A stretch of DNA of 11,111 nucleotides from Chlamydiales bacterium (GTDB lineage: Bacteria > Chlamydiota > Chlamydiia > Chlamydiales > JAACFD01): assembly GCA_009937555.1 (NCBI GenBank), contig JAACFD010000041.1, positions 1 to 11,111 on the forward strand, read 5' to 3'. Within the stretch, counting starts at the first letter, position 1. Every line of letters starts with the position of its first letter. The translations under genes were made by a program, and so were the position numbers. The notes below the pieces were generated by a model, which ran no database searches, was not told the DNA's origin, and saw nothing but the letters and a program-made list of their open reading frames with translations. This document shows positions 5,699 through 11,111 of this stretch, piece after piece.

Positions 5699-6763
5699 AT
5701 GCACTCAAAAAAAACAGCCGTCCTACTAGTAAATCTTGGCTCTCCAGATTCCCCAGAACCTTTCTCTGTGTTTAAGTACCTAAATGAATTTTTAACAGAC
5801 AAAAGGGTTATAGACTTCTCTTTTCTTAAGCGTCAAGCTCTAGTAAGAGGTTTAATTGTTCCCTTAAGATTCCTCAACACAACCAAAACTTATCAAGCAA
5901 TTTGGAAAAAAGGGGACTTAGCCCCCTTGCTGAACTACACATTTCAGCTAAAGGAACGCTTGAGTGCAGCTCTTCCTTCTGTCTCTATTGAAGTGGCTAT
6001 GAGGTATCAAGCACCATCAATTAAAAAAGCCCTAGAAAAACTTAAGCGTCAATCCCTTGATGAGATTATAGTAGTCCCTTTGTACCCTCAGTACTCTTCA
6101 GCATGTAATGGTTCTGTTACCGAAGAGGTTATGAATCAGATTAAAAACTGGGAGTACTTCCCAAAAATCAGCTTTTTAAGCTCTTTTTATGACCACCCTC
6201 TATTAATTAAAGCCTTTACTAGCCAGGTAAAAGAAATGAATATGGATAAATTTGATCATATTTTATTTTCTTTTCATGGACTCCCAGAGAGACAGGTTAA
6301 GAAAGTTTCACCAAATCACTGCTTGGTAAAGGCAAACTGCTGCTCCTCTCCATGCGACGAAAATAAGTTTTGCTACAGGTCTCACTGTGTGCAAACGGCA
6401 TCTTTAATCGCTAAAGAACTTTCTTTAAGTGAAGATCAGTATACTTTATGTTTCCAGTCCCGACTAGGTAAAGAAAAGTGGCTAACACCCTATACATCAG
6501 AGATACTTAAGCAAAGAGCTAATAAAGGGGAAAACCTTCTTGTGTTTTGCCCTTCTTTTGTATGTGACTGCCTGGAAACTTCTTTTGAAATAGAGCAAGA
6601 GTATAGAGAAGAGTATCTAGAAATGGGCGGAAAAGATTTAACTCTAGTTCCTGGCTTAAACAGCTCCAAGCCTTGGGTTGAGTGTTTAAAACAAATAATT
6701 ATTGAGAACTCATCTTTTGTCAAAGAAACAGCTAGCGAAAAAGAAATTCTTTTTTCTAATTAA
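5699..6763 (+). CDS. hemH: Ferrochelatase with internal cysteine cluster
   Basis: The 354-residue protein inserts ferrous iron into porphyrin to make heme. Family features are AVLLVNLGSPDSPE (7-20), the FSFHGLPER motif (190-198) with catalytic His193, VVPLYPQYSS (125-134), the late FQSRLGKEKWLTPYT block (252-266) and a CLETSFEI acid motif (291-298) with Glu293. Between 208 and 230 there are six cysteines (208, 214, 215, 219, 225 and 230), ending in the FCYRSHC block common to several bacterial ferrochelatases. Some bacterial enzymes bind a [2Fe-2S] cluster through cysteines in this part of the protein, and that is possible here. The protein is slightly longer than many bacterial forms because of its C-terminal tail. 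ATG at 5699 leads straight into the family's N-terminal block. The gene is divergent from hemG, its biochemical partner, and its TAA overlaps the convergent neighbour's stop by 4 bp. Confidence 0.96.
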   Translation: MHSKKTAVLLVNLGSPDSPEPFSVFKYLNEFLTDKRVIDFSFLKRQALVRGLIVPLRFLNTTKTYQAIWKKGDLAPLLNYTFQLKERLSAALPSVSIEVAMRYQAPSIKKALEKLKRQSLDEIIVVPLYPQYSSACNGSVTEEVMNQIKNWEYFPKISFLSSFYDHPLLIKAFTSQVKEMNMDKFDHILFSFHGLPERQVKKVSPNHCLVKANCCSSPCDENKFCYRSHCVQTASLIAKELSLSEDQYTLCFQSRLGKEKWLTPYTSEILKQRANKGENLLVFCPSFVCDCLETSFEIEQEYREEYLEMGGKDLTLVPGLNSSKPWVECLKQIIIENSSFVKETASEKEILFSN

Positions 6764-7827
6764 ACATCTAAAAAAGGGTGTAAGCTTTCTTGCTCCTGAA
6801 GATTGAGGTTTAAAAAGGCTTCAAAATACTCTCTATCTTTGAATGTTAGTAAAATTTTACCTTGTTTCACCTCTCTCATGGTAACTTTTTTATCTTTATA
6901 AAGAACAAAGAGAGTGGCAGCTGAAAAAAAATAGGTCGCCATGTAAAAAATGGTGTAACTTGGTAAAAAGCTAGAGCCTAAAAAAGAATCAAAAAAAAGA
7001 AAGTAAGCAACCCCGGCTAGATTTAGGGTAAAAGGTAGCACTAAACAAGCTATAGTAATAGCTAGCTTTATCCTTCTTTGTTTTTTCATGCCTTCATGTG
7101 ATACCCTAAACTCTAAAGATTGCTTACTGTTTTCAGAATCAAGCATCATATTAGTATCAACCTCCATCCCAGAGAAAGGGCAAAATGCTGGAAAGCTAAC
7201 TGGTAAAAAAGCATCAATAATGCAAGAGCTTCCTGTTGGAGGAGGTAGGGCTAAATCAATACTTCCTGTTTTTACCGCTCTTTCACTAGAATTGTTTAAA
7301 AGTAGAGTTAGAGCATAAGCATAATGATCAGCCCAAAATCTTGAAAACTCCGGAGGAACTTTAAAGATAAAACAATTGTCGTGAAGCTCGCAATCTGCTG
7401 CTTCACTCTCTTTACCATGAACATCAAAATTATAACGATAAACAACAAAGTCTAAGCCAGGAACATGACCATTTAAATTAATACAAAGTTCTAATATCTT
7501 CTCGTCAAATTCAAAAGGAGAAGAGTGACTAATAGAAGTCCAAGGTATAAAAATCTCAGTTTTAATACTTTTAAACAAGAAGCCTGATGCTAAGAAGTAC
7601 ACTCCTTCATTTCTCCTTTTCTGCCTACTGTAAAGTAATAAAGCTGTGGAAGTGAAAAGCAGAAGGAAAGTGAAAACAAAGGCAAAAAAGCTTACTTTAA
7701 AATAGAGTATCAGAGATAATAAAAAGCTAGCAATTAAAAGGCTCGTGACGAAAAAAAACTTGTTTTGCTCTTTTTTTTTACTAAACAAAAAGTAAGTCTT
7801 TGGATTTGCTTTCATATCAAGGTCCAT
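6760..7827 (-). CDS. Conserved-looking membrane protein of unknown function, four predicted membrane helices
   Basis: I do not recognise this 355-residue protein. Two adjacent hydrophobic helices lie near 23-42 and 45-66. A soluble region follows (about 70-250), then two more helices near 254-279 and 290-310 and a 45-residue charged tail. The stretch EGVYFLASGFLFKSIKTEIFIPWTSI (74-99) resembles the start of bacterial PH-like domains in membrane proteins, where a strand pattern ends in IPW-x2-I; this is a guess from pattern alone. Basic residues flank the helices, which favours a cytoplasmic soluble region. The start is uncertain: ATG at 7827 has no clear ribosome site, and the in-frame ATG at 7815 has GGA about 8 nt before it. 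The gene is divergent from the coiled-coil gene at 7872 and overlaps the hemH stop by 4 bp. It is not a shadow, since the other strand's frames here are short. Confidence 0.78.
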   Translation of the reverse strand: MDLDMKANPKTYFLFSKKKEQNKFFFVTSLLIASFLLSLILYFKVSFFAFVFTFLLLFTSTALLLYSRQKRRNEGVYFLASGFLFKSIKTEIFIPWTSISHSSPFEFDEKILELCINLNGHVPGLDFVVYRYNFDVHGKESEAADCELHDNCFIFKVPPEFSRFWADHYAYALTLLLNNSSERAVKTGSIDLALPPPTGSSCIIDAFLPVSFPAFCPFSGMEVDTNMMLDSENSKQSLEFRVSHEGMKKQRRIKLAITIACLVLPFTLNLAGVAYFLFFDSFLGSSFLPSYTIFYMATYFFSAATLFVLYKDKKVTMREVKQGKILLTFKDREYFEAFLNLNLQEQESLHPFLDV

Positions 7828-7853
7828 ACAGTTGTAGTATCTTTGATTATAAT
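7825..7853 (+). promoter_or_regulatory. Candidate promoter upstream of the coiled-coil gene, with a shared palindromic -10
   Basis: A perfect TATAAT at 7848-7853 lies 19 bp before the ATG at 7872, with CATACA (3 of 6 matches to the -35 consensus) 17 nt upstream. The sequence ATTATAAT (7846-7853) is palindromic, so a TATAAT is also read on the minus strand (7851-7846) towards the divergent membrane-protein gene. No good -35 is seen for that direction. The predicted plus-strand leader is about 12 nt and includes AAGG. Confidence 0.45.
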
Positions 7854-7871
7854 ATAAATTTGGTAAGGTTT

Positions 7872-9122
7872 ATGGATACAGTAAAAGCTTCTAGCATTGA
7901 AAATACCCGCCCTAACTCTCCCGTTATTATAATCGCCGGCTTTCTAATTTGTGCTGCAGCTATCCTGTATTTACAGGCTTACCTTCCGCCAGAAAAAAGC
8001 TGGACCTATAGCTGCCTTATACTTATCTTTGGAATTATTACATCCATCTCGTTTATAATGACTAAAGGAAAAAGTTCCTTACCCGAAAGGGTTACTTCTC
8101 AAGGTGATCAGTCTCCGTTTCTTCCTGAAGCAGACCTACCAGACTCAGAATCTTTGATAATTAATCAAAAAGACTTGCAATCACTAGTGGAAAACTTAAA
8201 GCAGGAGCTTCATGAAAAAGAAACCTTAACAGGCGACTTACAGGCTAAAGTTGAGAAAAAAAACCACGAACTAGAAAGACGTTTCCAGCAACTACAAAGC
8301 GTTGATTCACAGGTTAAAGATCTAAAAAAAGAACTTGAAGATACTAAGTCTCAGTTGTCATTACAAGAAAAACAAAACCAGCAAGAGCACTCTAGAAAAG
8401 ACTCTCTTCTCGAAGAGTACAAGACAACCATTGCTCAGCAGCGGGAAATCATCGAAAAAAAGCAAAACTATAACAGCAAACTAGAAGCTAAAGTTAGTGA
8501 CCTTTCTTATGAAATAAAAGCTCTACTGCAACTAGAAGATTACCAGCACAATGACCTTCAGGAAAAGCCAAACCTTCCTCAAACTTCATTACCTAACTCT
8601 GAATTTGACCACTATAATATCAACAACCTTTATGAAACGATACAAGACGGAACAAAAGACCAAAGTAGTAATTTTGATGCATTCTCTCTTTTAGATAAAT
8701 ACGTGTCTTTAGCACAAAAATTTAAACCTTCAGAAACCTTTCACGGAAACTCTAACTCTTTGTCTGCTAATCGATTCCATTTAGACTTAAGGCATTTGTA
8801 TGATATTTTAGAAGGTGAAGAGCAGTTTATTCTATTTGTCTACTCTTTTTTTGAACAGAAGATCATTTTCACAAACAAACGTGTAAAACAAGTCCTTTCT
8901 TTTTCTCCAGATAGCTTTTGTCACAACTTTAAAGAATTAATTCAAAAAGGAAGAGAAGAGTGGGAAGCCGCTGTTAGCCAGGAGGATACTCTCAACAAAG
9001 AGGGGTTACGTTTAATTATTAAGTCTCAGACACAAGAGGACACTCTTTTTCATTGCTACCTACAAAAAATTCCTAAAGGAATCTTTAACTCCTTTGCTCT
9101 AGGCCTGCTTATCCCTGCTTAA
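7872..9122 (+). CDS. Membrane-anchored coiled-coil protein with possible C-terminal PAS-like domain, upstream of rpoD
   Basis: The protein has 416 residues from ATG 7872. After a 16-residue polar start there are two hydrophobic helices (about 17-38 and 45-64) joined by a tight PPEKSW turn, then a charged coiled coil rich in Glu, Lys and Gln (about 93-221). A low-complexity linker follows, and then a folded C-terminal region (about 312-416). There FVYSFFEQKIIFTNKRVKQVLSFSPDSF recalls a PAS domain, a weak likeness. As I remember, Chlamydia has a hypothetical gene (CT616 in C. trachomatis) between rpsT and rpoD, and this may be its counterpart by position; I cannot confirm homology. The frame is open to a TTG at 7800, but AAGG before ATG 7872, the promoter at 7848 and the divergent gene favour 7872. 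The hydrophobic hairpin followed by a coiled coil also resembles chlamydial Inc proteins. The function is unknown. Confidence 0.8.
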   Translation: MDTVKASSIENTRPNSPVIIIAGFLICAAAILYLQAYLPPEKSWTYSCLILIFGIITSISFIMTKGKSSLPERVTSQGDQSPFLPEADLPDSESLIINQKDLQSLVENLKQELHEKETLTGDLQAKVEKKNHELERRFQQLQSVDSQVKDLKKELEDTKSQLSLQEKQNQQEHSRKDSLLEEYKTTIAQQREIIEKKQNYNSKLEAKVSDLSYEIKALLQLEDYQHNDLQEKPNLPQTSLPNSEFDHYNINNLYETIQDGTKDQSSNFDAFSLLDKYVSLAQKFKPSETFHGNSNSLSANRFHLDLRHLYDILEGEEQFILFVYSFFEQKIIFTNKRVKQVLSFSPDSFCHNFKELIQKGREEWEAAVSQEDTLNKEGLRLIIKSQTQEDTLFHCYLQKIPKGIFNSFALGLLIPA

Positions 9123-9156
9123 GCTGTAATTTTTTTAATTTTCTGGCTTTTTTTTT
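9121..9156 (+). terminator. Possible terminator after the coiled-coil gene
   Basis: AAGC (9121-9124), beginning at the last base region of the stop codon, can pair with GCTT (9146-9149), extended by G-U pairs, over an A/T-rich loop. A run of nine T follows (9148-9156). The T-tract is striking but the stem is weak, so this is a tentative call. Confidence 0.35.
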
Positions 9157-9312
9157 TCGCTTACCTTACACTTAGGCTTTTATAATTAATCTCGAGAAAT
9201 TAATTTCTAAAAACTAGTACCCTATACTTGCCTTAAGCATGTTTCAATAAGGTTACTAGAATTAAATTAAGCTTAGTTTATAACTTTTCTTCTTACAATA
9301 TTCAAGGGTTCT
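9157..9312 (+). promoter_or_regulatory. rpoD upstream region with nested palindromes and candidate -10 box
   Basis: This gap holds the likely control signals of rpoD. TATAAT is at 9180-9185 without a convincing -35 at the right distance. Just downstream are the perfect 14-bp palindrome AGAAATTAATTTCT (9194-9207), the 8-bp palindrome TCTCGAGA (9189-9196) and an AATTAAT/ATTAATT pair (9183-9189 and 9198-9204) around it. Further on, CTAGTACC (9213-9220) pairs with GGTTACTAG (9250-9258) with one bulged base, a possible leader hairpin. AAGGG (9304-9308) is the ribosome site, 4 nt before the rpoD ATG. No protein-coding potential is seen here. Confidence 0.45.
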
Positions 9313-10983
9313 ATGGCCGACTCAAAACCAAATCCCAGCAATAAGTTCAGTCAACAACTTCAGCAAAAAGTAGAGGAGCTAGTAGCTATTGCCAAAGAGC
9401 AAGGCTGCATTACATACGAAGAGATAAATGAAACTCTTCCTATGTCTCTTGATTCTGCAGATCAACTTGATCAAGTGCTAATTTTCCTTTCTGGTATGGA
9501 TATTCAAATTCTCAATCAGTCAGAAGTTGATAGACAGAAAGAACGAAAAAAAGAAGCTAAAGAACTTGAAGGCTTACCCAAACGTTCTGAAGGTTCTCCT
9601 GATGATCCTGTTAGAATGTACCTAAAGGAAATGGGCTCTGTACCTCTTTTATCTAGGGAAGAAGAAGTTGAAATATCTAAGAGAATTGAGAAAGCTCAAA
9701 ATCACATAGAAAAAATTATCCTTCGCTTCCGATACTCAACTAAAGAAGCGATCTCGATCGCGCTATTTGTCCTAAACGGCAAAGAGCGCTTTGATAAAAT
9801 TATCTCCGAAAAAGAAGTCTTAGACAAGAATAAATATATAGCTCAGTTAGAGCGTCTATGTGACCTTTTAAGAAATGAAGACGACCTCCTTCAAAAACTC
9901 TTAGAGGACTTTCATGCTCCTAATTTAAGCAAAAGTAAACAGCTTGAACTAAGCGAGCAAATTGAAAAGTGCCGTATTAGAACACAAGCCTATTTAAGAC
10001 GCTTTCTTTTAAAACACAATATTATAGAAGATTTTGGTGAGGTAATACTAAGAGCCTATCAAAGATTCCAGCAGCTTGAAAAAGAAATCAAAGACCTTTC
10101 CCCAAGAGCTGAAAGAAATAAGTACGCAATGGCAAGGCTTGAGGCAGCAAAGCGCAAGCTAGAGAAAAAAGAAGTTTCCTCAGGTAGAGACCTTTCTGAG
10201 TTTAAGAAAGATGTAAAAATGCTCTACCGCTGGATGGATAAAAGTTTAGAGGCTAAGCGTGAGATGGTAGAGTCCAATCTAAGATTGGTTATCTCCATTG
10301 CTAAAAAATACACCAATAGAGGCCTTTCTTTCTTAGACTTAATCCAAGAGGGAAATATGGGCTTAATGAAAGCTGTAGAAAAGTTTGAGTACCGTAGAGG
10401 TTATAAGTTTTCTACCTATGCAACCTGGTGGATCAGACAAGCTGTTACCCGTGCTATCGCAGACCAAGCAAGAACTATTCGAATTCCAGTTCACATGATT
10501 GAAACTATTAACAAAGTTCTTAGGGGCGCTAAAAAGTTAATGGTTGAGACAGGTAAAGAGCCTACGCCAGAAGAGCTTGCTGAAGAACTAGGCATGACAG
10601 CAGAAAGAGTAAGAGAAATCTACAAAATTGCTCAACACCCCATTTCTCTACAAGCCGAGGTTGGTGATGGAGGAGAAAGCCAGTTTGGAGACTTCCTAGA
10701 AGATACAGGAGCTGAATCTCCTGCTGAAGCTACCGGTTACTCTATTTTAAAAGACAAAATTAATGATGTCTTACAAACACTCACAGAAAGAGAAAGGACT
10801 GTACTTATTCAACGTTTTGGCTTACTTGATGGAAAGCCTAAAACTCTTGAAGAAGTTGGCCTAGAATTTAATGTTACTAGAGAGCGTATAAGACAAATTG
10901 AGGCAAAAGCCTTAAGGAAAATGCGTCACCCAACACGATCTAAACAATTAAAAGCATTTCTAGATTTACTTGAAGCTGAATAA
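9313..10983 (+). CDS. rpoD: RNA polymerase major sigma factor, chlamydial sigma-66 type (sigma-70 family)
   Basis: The 556-residue primary sigma factor directs RNA polymerase to housekeeping promoters. Region 1.1 covers about 15-75 (ITYEEINETLP), and region 1.2 starts at DDPVRMYLKEMG (97-108). A spacer of about 180 residues precedes regions 2.1-2.4 (about 314-388), where SNLRLVISIAKKY (core binding) and the YATWWIRQAVTRAIADQ helix (369-385, -10 recognition) are intact. RTIRIPVHMIETINK (387-401) opens region 3. Region 4 (485-550) carries the helix-turn-helix TLEEVGLEFNVTRERIRQIE (511-530) for the -35 box. From memory the match to Chlamydia sigma-66 runs nearly the full length, including the spacer, and is the main basis for placing the organism. 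Length is a little under the roughly 570 of Chlamydia because both ends are shorter. AAGGG precedes the ATG. Only 5 bp separate it from the next gene and no terminator is visible, so the two are probably co-transcribed. Confidence 0.98.
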   Translation: MADSKPNPSNKFSQQLQQKVEELVAIAKEQGCITYEEINETLPMSLDSADQLDQVLIFLSGMDIQILNQSEVDRQKERKKEAKELEGLPKRSEGSPDDPVRMYLKEMGSVPLLSREEEVEISKRIEKAQNHIEKIILRFRYSTKEAISIALFVLNGKERFDKIISEKEVLDKNKYIAQLERLCDLLRNEDDLLQKLLEDFHAPNLSKSKQLELSEQIEKCRIRTQAYLRRFLLKHNIIEDFGEVILRAYQRFQQLEKEIKDLSPRAERNKYAMARLEAAKRKLEKKEVSSGRDLSEFKKDVKMLYRWMDKSLEAKREMVESNLRLVISIAKKYTNRGLSFLDLIQEGNMGLMKAVEKFEYRRGYKFSTYATWWIRQAVTRAIADQARTIRIPVHMIETINKVLRGAKKLMVETGKEPTPEELAEELGMTAERVREIYKIAQHPISLQAEVGDGGESQFGDFLEDTGAESPAEATGYSILKDKINDVLQTLTERERTVLIQRFGLLDGKPKTLEEVGLEFNVTRERIRQIEAKALRKMRHPTRSKQLKAFLDLLEAE

Positions 10984-10988
10984 GCTAT

Positions 10989-11111
10989 ATGAAAACTTCT
11001 AAAAATCCTTCTGGTTTTTTAGACCCTGAGGTCTTAAGCCACACTATTAAACCAGGAGGACTACTTAGTCAAAACCTACCCTATTTTGAAGAGAGAGCTT
11101 CTCAGGTAAAG
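10989..11111 (+). CDS. Probable DinG/Rad3-family ATP-dependent helicase, N-terminus only (cut by window edge)
   Basis: ATG at 10989 opens a frame of 41 codons with no stop to the right edge. The segment GGLLSQNLPYFEERASQVK (23-41) resembles the N-terminal lead-in of DinG-type helicases, in which a GGPLA-x-L-P-x-YE-x-R-x-x-Q pattern forms the Q-motif before the Walker A loop. The ATPase motifs themselves lie outside the window, so the call rests on this short likeness. Such enzymes are superfamily 2 helicases, some with an iron-sulfur cluster, acting on DNA repair or R-loops. The gene starts 5 bp after the rpoD stop with no clear ribosome site, which fits coupling to rpoD translation. In Chlamydia I recall folate genes after rpoD, so this arrangement would differ. 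Confidence 0.5.
   Translation, partial: MKTSKNPSGFLDPEVLSHTIKPGGLLSQNLPYFEERASQVK

Noticed and set aside
5635..5802. A 56-codon N-terminal extension of hemG
   Set aside because: It is antisense to the hemH start, unlike the family's N-terminus, and the ATG at 5634 has a good ribosome site right before the FAD fold.
6490..6723. Minus-strand reading frame inside hemH
   Set aside because: It is antisense to the conserved ferrochelatase C-terminal region.
6749..6776. CTTTTTT/AAAAAAG pair around the hemH stop as a bidirectional terminator
   Set aside because: It has only one G-C pair and no T-tract placed after a stable stem.
7088..7318. Plus-strand reading frame inside the four-helix membrane protein gene
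   Set aside because: It is short, antisense to a much longer frame with clear membrane helices, and has no recognised motif.
7800..7871. An upstream TTG start for the coiled-coil gene
   Set aside because: It would overlap the divergent gene and include its promoter; ATG 7872 has AAGG upstream and a TATAAT at a fitting distance.
11054..11060. Strong Shine-Dalgarno-like AGGAGGA
   Set aside because: No suitable start codon follows at the right distance; it encodes part of the helicase N-terminus.
1..11111. Mobile element, CRISPR array, tRNA, rRNA or defence system
   Set aside because: No transposase, recombinase, regular direct repeats or tRNA-like cloverleaf was seen; the window is almost filled by ordinary cellular genes.

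Overview
The window is an AT-rich piece of a bacterial chromosome, tightly packed with genes and almost certainly from a member of the Chlamydiota. The best evidence is the rpoD product near the right end. It has the long, lineage-specific layout of the chlamydial major sigma factor (sigma-66), including blocks such as RQKERKKEAKELEGL and RFRYSTKEAISIA that I recognise from Chlamydia. A coiled-coil membrane protein lies just upstream of rpoD, and an S20 gene of chlamydial type is also present. hemG and hemH side by side, a YjbH-type barrel and a DUF4910-type peptidase suggest an environmental (non-Chlamydiaceae) lineage, but that placement is inference.

Layout from left to right. (1) 3-614 (+): the C-terminal end of a YjbH-like outer-membrane beta-barrel protein, cut by the window edge. 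(2) 611-1879 (-): an M28-like zinc aminopeptidase (DUF4910/DUF2172 family) with a C-terminal winged helix, directly downstream of rpsT (1947-2243, -). A strong intrinsic terminator lies between these two, and rpsT has a near-consensus promoter. (3) 2364-4274 (+): an operon of overlapping genes for a CDP-alcohol phosphatidyltransferase, an RluA-family pseudouridine synthase and a small two-helix membrane protein of unknown function. (4) 4249-5634 (-) hemG and 5699-6763 (+) hemH: a divergent pair for the last two steps of protoheme synthesis, sharing a 64-bp control region. (5) 6760-7827 (-): an unknown four-helix membrane protein. It is divergent from 7872-9122 (+), a protein with a hydrophobic hairpin, a coiled coil and a possible PAS-like end. 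(6) 9313-10983 (+) rpoD, followed after 5 bp by the start of a probable DinG/Rad3-type helicase gene cut by the right edge.

The genes serve general functions: translation (S20, rRNA or tRNA modification), membrane lipid synthesis, heme synthesis, transcription and probably DNA repair. I see no mobile element, CRISPR array, tRNA or rRNA, and no clear new defence or biosynthetic system. The most interesting points are architectural. All three convergent gene pairs overlap at their stop codons, two of them by exactly 4 bp. The rpsT terminator hairpin ends 8 nt before the next start codon. The protein encoded upstream of rpoD has an Inc-like hydrophobic hairpin. The YjbH-type barrel is a family best known from exopolysaccharide operons of proteobacteria.
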